DNA of 64,000 nt. Origin: Pyrodictium sp. (GTDB lineage: Archaea; Thermoproteota; Thermoprotei_A; Sulfolobales; Pyrodictiaceae). Shown here one piece after another: positions 9,751 to 18,148 of this stretch. The notes under the pieces were generated by a model, which ran no database searches, had not been told where the DNA came from, and saw only the letters and a program-made list of their open reading frames with translations. Positions within the stretch are counted from its first letter, which is position 1. Each line of letters starts with the position of its first letter. Location: the NCBI GenBank assembly GCA_013540595.1, contig JABXKE010000002.1:1309996-1373995 (forward strand). Reading direction: 5' to 3'. The position numbers and the translations under genes were made by a program.

Positions 9751-10776
9751 ATGAAAACTGCTATGGGTACAACATCCATGCAAAAAGCTAGGCGGTTAGG
9801 CAGAAACGGGCCTACAGTACCCCTGGTGGCCCTCGGCTTATGGCAAGCAGGAGGGAAGATGTGGGGTGGTATTGACCGTGAAGAGTTTAGGGACACAATA
9901 AGATTTGCTGTAGAGAATGGCCTACTACTCTTTGACACTGCCGAGCTATACGGGCTTGGCGGTAGCGAGAAGTTGTTGGGGTCTCTTCTACGCGAGCTCG
10001 GTGCCAGGGACGAAGCCTTCATCGTGACAAAGATCGCCGGGTACCGTGTCACAGTCCGTGGCGCTGTGAAGGCTGTAGAGGCTTCCTCTCGTAGGCTTGG
10101 AAGAAAACCCGACGTAATCCTATATCATTGGCCTCCACCGTACCCCTTCACTGCCTGTCGTGCTGTTAGGCTTCTAGAGGCTGTTCTTGATAGGGGTCTA
10201 GCAGGGTGGATAGGCGTAAGCAACTTTGATGCTGACCAGCTCGAAGAAGCTGTGCACTGTGCCAAGAAGGCTGAGATACTTGTCGACCAGATACACTATA
10301 GCATGGCGTACCGCCTCCCCGAGAACCGTCTTATCCCCAGGGCTAGGAGGCTTGGCGTAACAATTATGGCTTGGAGCCCTCTAGCCAAGGGGGCCCTAGC
10401 AGGGAAGACTTTAGCTGATAATCGTGCCAGAAAAATGGATCCAGTATTCAAGAGAGCAGCACAAGACAAGGAACTCCAACAAGCCCTAGCCACGGCGGCA
10501 AGCAGGCTCGGGGCTGACAAGGCTTCCATAGCGATAGCATGGCTCATAGCTAGAGACACCATACCAGTTGTAGGTGTGCGGAGGAGAAGTCATGTAGAGT
10601 CTATTATAAGGGCATTACAGCTAGAGATACCCCCTGAACTCCTCAAAGAGCTTGACAAGGCATCAGAGAAGTACGTAACAATATGGGGCAAGAAATACAG
10701 CGAGCTACGGTTCAACCGTTTCCTCCCACCACCAATACAGTACTTCGTCTTCAACATAGTACTAAGAGGGATATAG
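9751..10776 (+). CDS. Aldo/keto reductase
   Basis: This 341-residue NAD(P)H-dependent oxidoreductase has the full catalytic tetrad: Asp and Tyr in FDTAELYG, Lys in VTKIAGY and His in YHWPPPY. It also has GVSNFD in the barrel and a C-terminal cofactor region. The N-terminus (LGRNGPTVPLVALGLW) is typical of the AKR family. The substrate cannot be read from sequence. An ATG start is supported by GGAGG five bases upstream. It is 53 bases after nadX but need not share its function. Confidence 0.88.
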   Translation: MKTAMGTTSMQKARRLGRNGPTVPLVALGLWQAGGKMWGGIDREEFRDTIRFAVENGLLLFDTAELYGLGGSEKLLGSLLRELGARDEAFIVTKIAGYRVTVRGAVKAVEASSRRLGRKPDVILYHWPPPYPFTACRAVRLLEAVLDRGLAGWIGVSNFDADQLEEAVHCAKKAEILVDQIHYSMAYRLPENRLIPRARRLGVTIMAWSPLAKGALAGKTLADNRARKMDPVFKRAAQDKELQQALATAASRLGADKASIAIAWLIARDTIPVVGVRRRSHVESIIRALQLEIPPELLKELDKASEKYVTIWGKKYSELRFNRFLPPPIQYFVFNIVLRGI

Positions 10777-11725
10777 ATACAAGCAAACAAACAAGCAACC
10801 CAGTACACGGGTACATACACCAGTACACTAGCCAATACATGGGCCAATACAACAATCCAGCAGAGTATACTGTTCAAAAACATGCAGACACGTTAAACAG
10901 AAATAGTACTCACAGAGAGCTAGAAATAGCTAGCTCAGAGAGCTAGGCTCCATGCACCCGTACACAATAACGTAATACTCATGGTAGACACGAAAAGCTA
11001 ATACAATAACAGAACATGTTTAGCCTATGCAAATAAGGTTAGCAATAAATATTACATGCGTCTCGCTCACAGTAGCTAGCCCAGACAGTACAGCCCCAAG
11101 TGTGTGGCTTAACTAGGGTAATACCCATGTAGCAGCGAAAACGTTCACGTAACTCCTTACGTATAAAACAGATATATACATGGCTACTGTACAGCGTTAG
11201 CTAGCCCATTGAAACTATGCTAATTACAGTGTCGTTCTTAACGTAATACTCTTCATGGATGTAAACCTGTTAATTAGGTGTTTAATGCCTGGGTAATGTG
11301 TTACACCACATGTTTACGTTATTCTTGTCATGCTTATCTATTTCCTTTGTAATTAGCTGCGGTAGTATCATATATGTATCTATTTTTATATTTATGTTTG
11401 CAGTATTGTTTAGGTGCTATGTCTTGTTTGACTGCTTTATTATTCTCTCGTACGTGGAGTCTATGTTTCTTACTGGGTAGCTATGCTCTCGCCGAGTCTG
11501 TTTGCCCTGTCGGGCTGGCGTGTTGACAGCTTGTATTTGTGATATATGCACGTCAATGTTGGTGCTTAATTACCTGTTGCCACTTCATCGTGATTGCTGG
11601 TAGTCTACGGCTTGTTATGGTGAAGTTAACTGCCACTTAACTTTACGCCTAGTAGATTTAACCTGTTCCAGGGAAATGAAAATAGGTGGGTGGTTGAGCT
11701 AATAGCGATTAGGTTGTGGCGGGGA
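10777..11725. other. Intergenic region of 0.95 kb without a convincing gene
   Basis: No open frame here has coding character. The left part (10777-10930) holds short imperfect repeats such as GTACAC and GCCAATACA and a palindromic AGCTAG-rich stretch near 10915-10945. The middle is AT-rich with TATA-like stretches near 11165-11180. A 60-residue hydrophobic open frame at 11298-11480 has no ribosome site and looks like chance. I saw no origin-type or CRISPR repeats. Confidence 0.6.
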
Positions 11726-13027
11726 CTAGTAGGGTAGTCTGTAGTGTTTGACTACTATGTCTGCTATGCCTAGCTTCTCTAGTATTCTTAGGGGTACTTG
11801 TAGTGAGACTTGAACTATGCCTGGTAGTCTGCCTATCTCTACTGCTCCTGTTATTGTTACACGGTTTAGGACTTCTTCGTATTTCATACCGAAGAGCTTT
11901 GCTGCGCGTTCGAAGCCTCTTTTTGCTGCATCGTTTATTGTTGGCCCAGACCCTATGACTTGTATTGGTGCTACGGGCTCGGGCTCTATTCCATAGCGTT
12001 TTGCTAGGTTTGAGACTAGCTCCCACTCGTCCTTCCTCCAAGGCTTGGCCAATGGTGGTAGGTCTTCTTCGGGTGGTAGGAGGAGTGGGCCCTCAAGGTT
12101 TAAGTTCTTGATGACTTCTACTTTTACGGTAGCTTCTGCTGTTATGTCTGTTGTATGGCCCGCTACTTCGCCGTCTCCCTGCATTGCGTGTGCGTCACCA
12201 GCGTAGACGCCTGCGCCGTCTACTTTGACTGGGGCTATTACTATTGCTCCTTCACGCACGCTGTCTACGTCGAGGTGTCCATCGGTGAGGTCTCGTTCAT
12301 ATTGTTCTTTTGTTATCCGGTAGGGGTGTGGTGCGTCTACGAGGAAGTAGCCGAAGTCGCCCGCGTTGTGGGAGTCTGGGATGTCTACTGCTGGTATAGT
12401 GCCTAACTGTCCAAGGAATGGTCTTACTCTTGAGGGGACAGCTACGAGGTCTGCTTTTGCTAGTATTAGTACCGGTACCTGCTTTGAGTTACGTGGGAGG
12501 GCAGCCCATCTCCAGGCTTCACGTGCTATTTGCTCAGCTGTGCTGGAGGGCACTGTTATGCCCACCTTTTTCTCTTCGTCGAATACCATTGTGTAACCGT
12601 GTACCATCTCGAAAGGCGATGCTGGAGCACCACATTTCTTGCATTTTACCGCCTTGGAGCCTATGCCCTCGACTGTGTACTCAGGCCATGGCTCTCTACA
12701 GCCTGGACACCTCTTGGCCACGTAGGGGTCGCCTATGTATGCCCCCTCGACCCAGCGGTCAACTCCAGAGGATGAGGCTTCTGAGAGGATCCTTATGGAT
12801 TCTATGTGTATAGCTACGGCGTCACCTACTCTTGCCCCCTCGACTTGGACTGGTGTTGTTACTTCGTGGCCTCCACGGAGTGTTGGTGTTATCATTGGCC
12901 CCCAGCATCCAGGGGTTGTTATGAACTTTATGCGTCCTCCGTCAGCTACTGGGCCCGTCGTCTTTGTGTGAGGGCCTATGATCCCGTTTGTATAGGTGTC
13001 TACGACTAGCTCGTTTTGGGCTGGCAA
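11726..13027 (-). CDS. Acetamidase/formamidase family protein with zinc-ribbon insert
   Basis: The 433 residues match the FmdA/AmdA family, which releases ammonia from short-chain amides. Family marks are TPGCWGPMI, the GDAVAIHIESI segment and DAHAMQGDGEV, all in beta-rich context. Between about residues 107 and 132 lies a CPGC-x18-CKKC pair, which I read as a zinc-ribbon insert. The start is TTG, with a TATA-like ACTATAATCT about 20 bases upstream, suggesting a near-leaderless transcript. It stands alone on the minus strand. Which amide is used is unknown. Confidence 0.85.
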   Translation of the reverse strand: MPAQNELVVDTYTNGIIGPHTKTTGPVADGGRIKFITTPGCWGPMITPTLRGGHEVTTPVQVEGARVGDAVAIHIESIRILSEASSSGVDRWVEGAYIGDPYVAKRCPGCREPWPEYTVEGIGSKAVKCKKCGAPASPFEMVHGYTMVFDEEKKVGITVPSSTAEQIAREAWRWAALPRNSKQVPVLILAKADLVAVPSRVRPFLGQLGTIPAVDIPDSHNAGDFGYFLVDAPHPYRITKEQYERDLTDGHLDVDSVREGAIVIAPVKVDGAGVYAGDAHAMQGDGEVAGHTTDITAEATVKVEVIKNLNLEGPLLLPPEEDLPPLAKPWRKDEWELVSNLAKRYGIEPEPVAPIQVIGSGPTINDAAKRGFERAAKLFGMKYEEVLNRVTITGAVEIGRLPGIVQVSLQVPLRILEKLGIADIVVKHYRLPY

Positions 13028-13130
13028 GGCTATCCAGATTATAGTTCTACGTATGCCCCACCTAAAGTTTGACTATAGATCTAAGCTTACCTAGCTTACT
13101 TTAAGCTTACTAGTTAGTATTCTAGTTTAC

Positions 13131-14594
13131 GTGATTTGGTGTCACAGGGCTTTAGAGTCTGAGACTCTAGAGTATGTAGAGAGGCGCCTTTTGAGCTTGA
13201 CACCAGTACCTCCTTTTGTTAATAGGCGTATGGAGCTTGGGTGGCTTGAGGAGAAGTGGCGTAGTGGGAGAGCAGAGCTCTTACTCATTTATGGCGTAGG
13301 AGGATTGGTAAGACTAGGCTTTTGCGTGAATGAGATAAGGATAGAGATGATGTATTCTACTTTGTTGCCGACGAGGCTTCGAGGAGTGTTCTCCTCGAAA
13401 GGCTTAGCCATGAGTTGTACGAGTTTACTGGAGACAAACTCTTGAAAAGAGAGGCCTTTTGATAGTTGGCGTCAAGTATTCATTTACATTGTTAGTATTG
13501 CTTCTAGACAGAGAGTAGGCTTTGTAGTGGATGAGTTCTAGTACGCGGTCTCGTCTAGCCCAGACATGCTATCTGTATTGCAGACTGTGTGGGATACACG
13601 TCTCTCTAGGACTAAGGCATTCATAGTTCTTATGGGTAGACTTATATCGTTTTCAGAGGGTGTGCTTTCACAGCGGAGCCCTATCTATGGTAGAGTCACG
13701 GGTGTCCTAAGACTGAAACCTCTCAGTTCTCTCGAGGCTCGTTGTTTTGTTCGAGAGTGGAGTTTCGAGAATGCACTGAGGCTTTATGGGTTTTTTGGTG
13801 GTGTGCCTGGTACCTGGCAGAGGTTGACCCTGGAGGACCCTCTGGGAGAACGTTGAGAGGCTTGGTTGTCGCTTAATGCACTGTTCCTAGACGAGGCTAA
13901 GCTACTGCTTAAGGAGGAGCTACGTGAGGTTACCAGGTACTATTCTGTTTTTAGAGGCTATAGCTAAAGGGGCTACTACTTATGGGGAGATAGCTTCTAA
14001 GTCTGGTGCCCCTACTGAGAGCTTGTCCAAGTACCTACGTGTCTTAGAAGAAATGGAGTTCATCGCGCGGATAACTCCAATCATAGGTAATGGAAGGGCG
14101 AGGTACACGATTGCTGATAGGTTTCTGGTTCCGCTACGTGCCGAGGCGTAGGACAGCTATAGAGGTTGGGCTTACAAAACAGTTGTGGATGCTGTAAGGA
14201 GGGATTTTGAGAAGAATGTCATGCCGTACGTATGAGAGGAAGCTGTAGGGATGCCCTGCTATTCCTGGCACGCAAGGGAGAATTACCTATTATACCGTCA
14301 CGTGTGAGGACCTGGTGGCACAAAGGGGAAGAAATAGACATCGTTGCTATAGATGATACAGGAGAGAAGCCTAAACTACTGCTTGTCGAGGCTAAATGGT
14401 CTAAAGTCTCTAGCAGCGAAGCACGCCGAATACTTGATAGGCTGAGGGCTAAGGCCTCTCTTCTACCTGTGGATAAGGCTGAGTTTACCTATGTCATCGC
14501 AGTACGTAGTGTTGAGGACAACCTTGAACTTCTTGGCGACGAGATGCTCATTACGGTTGATACTATTGATTCTATCTCACGTGAAGCATGTTGA
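13131..14594 (+). pseudogene. Decayed archaeal AAA+ ATPase with DUF234 domain
   Basis: Pieces in different frames add up to one gene. An N-terminal FVNRRMELGWLEEKW-type segment leads to IYG; then, after a one-base loss at about 13294, comes the Walker A RRRIGKTRLL (13295-13324). An in-frame TGA (13331) follows. Walker B reads VVDEF then TAG (13539) where Gln is expected. Sensor-like SFSEGVLSQRSPIYGR, YGFFGGVPG, a winged helix (about 13924-14150) and a DUF234 nuclease-like tail (IDIVAIDD...LLVEAKW) follow after further frame changes. At least two stops and several frameshifts make it non-functional. Confidence 0.85.
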
Positions 14595-14659
14595 CTTGTT
14601 TTTGCACCATCCTACTCTGGTGGGAGGAATGTTTTAATGGTGCTTGAAGGCTGCTATGC

Positions 14660-15448
14660 ATGCGGGTGTCTGGCTTGGGCTTGAAGAGGATAGGATTAGA
14701 TGACGTTGAGCGCTTGTTCTATCCCGTTGTGCCAGTTGTCGTGACTGCAGAGTATGGCGGAAGGATTGGCGGGATGTTTGCTGCGTGGTGGAGTCAAGTG
14801 TCCTTTAAGCCTCTCCTTGTTGGTGTTGCTATAGCGCCTGAGAGGTATACGTATAAGCTTGTAAAGTCTTCGGGTGTCTTCGCACTGAACTTCTTGGATT
14901 TTAGTAGGGTTGACTCTGCACCCTTTATTGGTGATGTTTCTGCAAGGTTTCTGCCCGACAAGCTGGAGAAGGCTGGTTTAAAGGTCTTTAAGGGGAAGGC
15001 TCTTGGGGCGCCCATAATTGAGGATGCTGCAGCGGCAGTTGAAGTTAAGCTTGTGAAGGTTGTTGAGCTAGGAGATCATGATTGGTTTGTGGGCGAGGTA
15101 GTTGCGGCTTATGCTATAGAAGACTTTGATGGTGTCTGGAGGCTTGAGAGGTATAAGCCGCTCTTCTATCTTGGCAGAACAAAAAGGCCCCAGCCTGTGC
15201 GCCGCATCTACCTTACAGCGTCTGGCTGGGAGAGAGTTGAGATAGATTTTGCACCAGGCGAGCTAGCAAGATACGATAAGCAGCGGAAAGAGGTTCTCAA
15301 TAAGGTACTCAAGATTGTCGAAAATGCTGAGAGTAGAGAGGATGCTCTTAGGGAGATACGTAGGGTCCTTGAGGAGCATGGGTTAGAGGCTGATGACGCT
15401 ATACTATACTATGAAGAAGCTATCCGTAGGCTAGGGAGAAAGCAGTAA
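14660..15448 (+). CDS. Flavin reductase-like (FMN-binding split barrel) protein
   Basis: The 262-residue protein has the split-barrel pattern of the flavin reductase family: PVVPVVVTAEY, the small-residue turn GGMFAAWWSQVS, then FALNFLD and a long strand pair ending WFVGEVVAAY. Such proteins bind FMN and either reduce it or use it to reduce substrates. A charged helical C-terminus of about 70 residues (from about residue 190) goes beyond the core domain. An ATG start is used. Its 3' end meets the convergent hemA fragment 12 bases away. Confidence 0.82.
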   Translation: MRVSGLGLKRIGLDDVERLFYPVVPVVVTAEYGGRIGGMFAAWWSQVSFKPLLVGVAIAPERYTYKLVKSSGVFALNFLDFSRVDSAPFIGDVSARFLPDKLEKAGLKVFKGKALGAPIIEDAAAAVEVKLVKVVELGDHDWFVGEVVAAYAIEDFDGVWRLERYKPLFYLGRTKRPQPVRRIYLTASGWERVEIDFAPGELARYDKQRKEVLNKVLKIVENAESREDALREIRRVLEEHGLEADDAILYYEEAIRRLGRKQ

Positions 15449-15459
15449 TTGCGAAGGAG

Positions 15460-16173
15460 CTAGCGTTTTAGGTTTATCATGTATCTTTTCTTTAACTCGT
15501 TCTGAAACTTCTTTACAAGCTCTCCTAGGATTTCTGGTGAACCATTAACAGCTACCTCGTGTGCATAGAGTATTAATGGGCGCAGGAGCTTCTTTGTAAG
15601 ACTCTGAGCAAAGTCCTGCAACACCTCTTCTATCTCATTGTCATCTCTACCTATAATGTTCTTGAGTCTTACAACAAGTTCTTCGAGTTCCTCGCGTGTG
15701 ACATGGTTAGCGTAGTCCATAAATGCTGCTATTGCTTCGTCCGCTGTACGACGCTTCCATGCCCTCTCAAAGACCTTGAGTTGTTCCTCTATTATCGATT
15801 CCACCTTGGGTACCTCCTTGAGCCTACGCTCTATAGTCTCTTTTACCACTCTCTCAATACCACTTAGACCTATGTATCCTATGTGGCTTGGTACCGGATG
15901 CTCAACAGCAGGAGGGTTAGACACGTCTACAACTAGAACTCCTTGACGCATTTTATCTAGCTGGCTGCGCTTAATGATAGGCTCCTCAACTGTGATAGCA
16001 ACAAATACTACATCAGCATCATACAGGTAGTTCTCAAGCTCATTGAGGCCATGTGCCTCGCCCTGAACTTTTTTGGCTAGAGCTACTGCCCTTTCATAGG
16101 TCCTGTTAAGTATGATTATCCTAGCGCTAGGATATCTTTGGCGTATAAGCTTAGCTATTATGCTTCCTGCCTC
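15460..16173 (-). pseudogene. hemA: Glutamyl-tRNA reductase, N-terminal part missing
   Basis: Minus-strand translation gives the C-terminal two thirds of HemA. It covers most of the NADPH-binding domain (EAGSIIAKL, IIILNRTYERA), the VVDVSNPPAVE segment and the helical dimerisation domain to the natural C-terminus. The catalytic Cys domain and the first half of the Rossmann motif are absent: homology stops at about 16173, where the frame meets a TAG within a few codons. An internal ATG at 15951 could start a 163-residue remnant, but it would lack catalysis. The sequence then becomes a dehydrogenase fragment on the other strand. Confidence 0.85.
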
Positions 16174-16389
16174 GAGCTAGCCGAGAAAGGCATCAGAGTA
16201 TTCGCAGTAGCCCCCGGAGGAGTTGACACAGCAATGGCACGAGTCTGGGGCGACATGGACTGGGTAGAAGAGGAGATACCACTAGCAAGACTAGCCAAGC
16301 CAGAGGAAGTAGCAAAAATAGTGTTTGACGCTATCGAAAACCCGTACATAACAGGAGACGTACTAACAATAAGCGGAGGCCTACTATAA
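16171..16389 (+). pseudogene. Short-chain dehydrogenase/reductase, C-terminal fragment
   Basis: From the CTCGAG at 16171 the plus strand encodes the end of an SDR-family oxidoreductase: LELAEKGIRVFAVAPGGVDT, the AKPEEVAKIVFDAI helix and the terminal TGDVLTISGG. The Rossmann nucleotide-binding part and the Tyr-x3-Lys catalytic motif are missing. The open frame runs about 11 codons further left, but those codons lie in the hemA homology and carry no SDR signal. It shares its broken end exactly with the hemA fragment. Confidence 0.82.
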
Positions 16390-16700
16390 TATCACAATTA
16401 TGACACTACAACAATATTCGTTTAAGATGATTAGTCTATATAGGATCATAGAGACAAAGGCTCTGCAACCCAAACTTGCTACATGGATTAAGCACTAACA
16501 TTGCATTATTTCATTATTCCATAAAAGTTTTCACCAACAATAAGTGCGCTCACAATCAACTCTGAGAACATTATGTTTTAACACTCAATTCTTTCTAAAT
16601 TAACTATAAGCCAATAAATATATTTCAATTAAATTTATATGATTATATTTGTAAACACCCCTAAAAATGTTGGAGAAAAGAATAAATTAATGTATATCAC
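16390..16700. other. AT-rich spacer upstream of the radical SAM island
   Basis: About 310 bases of strongly AT-rich sequence follow the broken dehydrogenase. The base composition changes clearly here and stays AT-rich through the radical SAM gene, unlike the flanking genes. A 31-codon open frame starts at 16639 but has no ribosome site and a low-complexity C-terminus; I do not call it a gene. Nothing else recognisable is present. Confidence 0.55.
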
Positions 16701-16712
16701 GATATATATATA
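16701..16712 (+). promoter_or_regulatory. TATA-like element before the radical SAM genes
   Basis: A run of alternating T and A (GATATATATATA) is the best promoter candidate for the downstream genes. Transcription would begin near 16730. That places the tiny frames at 16731 and 16750 at or just after the 5' end of the message, so they would be the first translated items. The AAGGAG at 16725-16730 may or may not be included in the transcript. Confidence 0.45.
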
Positions 16713-16730
16713 TGACAAAAGTAGAAGGAG

Positions 16731-16772
16731 ATGACTAAATGGTTGTGCTATGAAGAGGCACCTATTAATTGA
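16731..16772 (+). CDS. Possible 13-residue peptide, leaderless candidate
   Basis: This tiny frame reads MTKWLCYEEAPIN. It begins about 25 bases after the centre of the TATA-like run, the distance expected for a leaderless archaeal message. It contains Trp, Cys, Tyr and two Glu, residues commonly modified by radical SAM maturases. No homologue is known to me, and three small frames compete in this stretch, so this is only a candidate. Confidence 0.2.
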   Translation: MTKWLCYEEAPIN

Positions 16773-16806
16773 TCTAATTATAGGTAAAGGTCGTTGCGAC
16801 TGCTAG
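16750..16806 (+). CDS. Possible 18-residue precursor peptide before the radical SAM gene
   Basis: The frame reads MKRHLLIDLIIGKGRCDC and ends with TAG right at the start region of the radical SAM/SPASM gene. The hydrophobic leader-like half followed by GKG and a Cys-Asp-Cys tail has the look of a small peptide substrate. Its ATG overlaps the TGA of a 4-codon frame at 16739 (MVVL) as ATGA; that frame has AAGGAG at ideal spacing, so coupled translation is possible. It has no clear ribosome site of its own. This is inference from position and composition only. Confidence 0.35.
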   Translation: MKRHLLIDLIIGKGRCDC

Positions 16807-16816
16807 GGTGACTGAA

Positions 16817-18148
16817 ATGAATAATGAACAAATTAATTTTTTTGTAAAAATTGCATTTGAACCAAGACTTACAGATAAGCCCATCTATATACTTCAATCA
16901 CGAAACATTACTAATATTCAACATATCATGAGCCCCGATCTAGGCAGTGTTCTTAAATATAATGAGCCTCCAGCGGGAAGCTCTGTTGACAATAGTATAT
17001 TGAATGCTTTAGAGAGACATGGTTTTATAAAGTGCAATAAAAATGATATAAAGCCTTTATACAAGATAAAGAAGGGAAGACTGCTATCTTTCGTATATTT
17101 GGAGATTACTCAGAAATGTAACTTGCTTTGTAGACACTGTTATGTCAAATCAAAATATTCATCACCTTCGGGGTTTCCAAAAAATGTTTTAATAAAACTC
17201 ATAAATGACCTTAATGAGCTAGGTGTACTAAGAATTGGTATCACTGGAGGAGAACCGTTTATAAGAAAGGATACTATTGATTTGCTTAAAGCTATAGCGG
17301 ATAACGAAATATTCATTGACATTTTCACAAATGCTACACTTATAACTGACGATATATTACGGAAATTAGCGTCTCCAAGAGACTGGATTACTTCCATAAG
17401 AGTCAGCATATATGGATCCCACAAAACACATGATAAGATAACTCGAGTCAGAGGTTCATATAAGAGGACTATGAAGGTCATAAGTAAGCTGAAAGCCCTA
17501 GATCTTCCAATAATGATCCATTATGTAATAACGAGGCACACAGTAAGAGAATTTTACAAAGTTATAGAACACCTACATAAGTTAAATATACCGCTAACAG
17601 TTGGAACAGTATTCCCCCAAGGGAGGGCACTAGATAATGAGGAAATCCTTTTGAATGATAACGACTATTTCCTTTTATATAAAATGATATTAAAGGCATA
17701 TCGTAGGGGGTTATTGGCGTCTAGCGGATTAAACTTAGATGTTAATAAAGCTAGAGAATACGTGGATTATATTAGAAAACTTGCGCCGCAATATAAAATA
17801 CCGCCTGAAGGATTATTATGGCTTTCTTCTTGTGGTGCAGGTGCAACATTTATCTACATTGATGCCAATGGTTACGTATATCCTTGCAACAGACTATATG
17901 CACACCGATATGGCAATATTACATCTAAGTCTATTAGAGAAATTTATGAAAAAGTGCTGGAGTTTTCATCAAAATTCATAAATGAAACAAACAAGTCGAT
18001 AAGTAAGTGCGTAAAGTGTAAGTATTTTCAGTATTGTGGCGGAGGTTGTCGAGGCAATGCTTTCCAGTATTTCAATAATGTAGAAGATGTTGATCCAGTG
18101 GCGTGTCTGCGATATAAATTTCTAGAGTCTCAAGGTGTTATTCATTGA
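16817..18148 (+). CDS. Radical SAM/SPASM peptide-modifying-type enzyme
   Basis: About 443 residues. An N-terminal helical domain of about 95 residues (possibly a peptide-recognition or winged-helix domain) precedes the radical SAM motif CNLLCRHC at about 101-108 and GITGGEPFIR. The C-terminal SPASM part begins at SSCGAG and has DANGYVYPCN, then CVKCKYFQYCGGGC and a last Cys in DPVAC, enough for two auxiliary Fe-S clusters. SPASM proteins of this size usually modify peptides. I start at ATG 16817, with GGGTGA five bases upstream; GTG 16808 is the alternative. AT-rich codons set it apart from its neighbours. The substrate is unknown. Confidence 0.85.
   Translation: MNNEQINFFVKIAFEPRLTDKPIYILQSRNITNIQHIMSPDLGSVLKYNEPPAGSSVDNSILNALERHGFIKCNKNDIKPLYKIKKGRLLSFVYLEITQKCNLLCRHCYVKSKYSSPSGFPKNVLIKLINDLNELGVLRIGITGGEPFIRKDTIDLLKAIADNEIFIDIFTNATLITDDILRKLASPRDWITSIRVSIYGSHKTHDKITRVRGSYKRTMKVISKLKALDLPIMIHYVITRHTVREFYKVIEHLHKLNIPLTVGTVFPQGRALDNEEILLNDNDYFLLYKMILKAYRRGLLASSGLNLDVNKAREYVDYIRKLAPQYKIPPEGLLWLSSCGAGATFIYIDANGYVYPCNRLYAHRYGNITSKSIREIYEKVLEFSSKFINETNKSISKCVKCKYFQYCGGGCRGNAFQYFNNVEDVDPVACLRYKFLESQGVIH

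Noticed and set aside
10777..10945. Short repeats (GTACAC, GCCAATACA, AGCTAG) that might be a CRISPR array or origin
   Set aside because: Units are under 10 bases, irregularly spaced and imperfect; no repeat-spacer periodicity and no origin-recognition-like box.
11298..11480. Hydrophobic 60-residue open frame
   Set aside because: No ribosome site, AT-rich composition that makes Phe/Ile/Val codons by chance, and no neighbour to support it.
12951..12963. GGGCCCGTCGTCT, which looks like the 5' end of a tRNA-Val and might be the missing half for the 34-kb fragments
   Set aside because: It lies inside the acetamidase coding frame and lacks a D arm and anticodon stem downstream.
16639..16734. 31-codon frame upstream of the radical SAM gene as the peptide precursor
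   Set aside because: It starts before the likely promoter, lacks a ribosome site and ends in low-complexity Tyr/Ile/Arg sequence.
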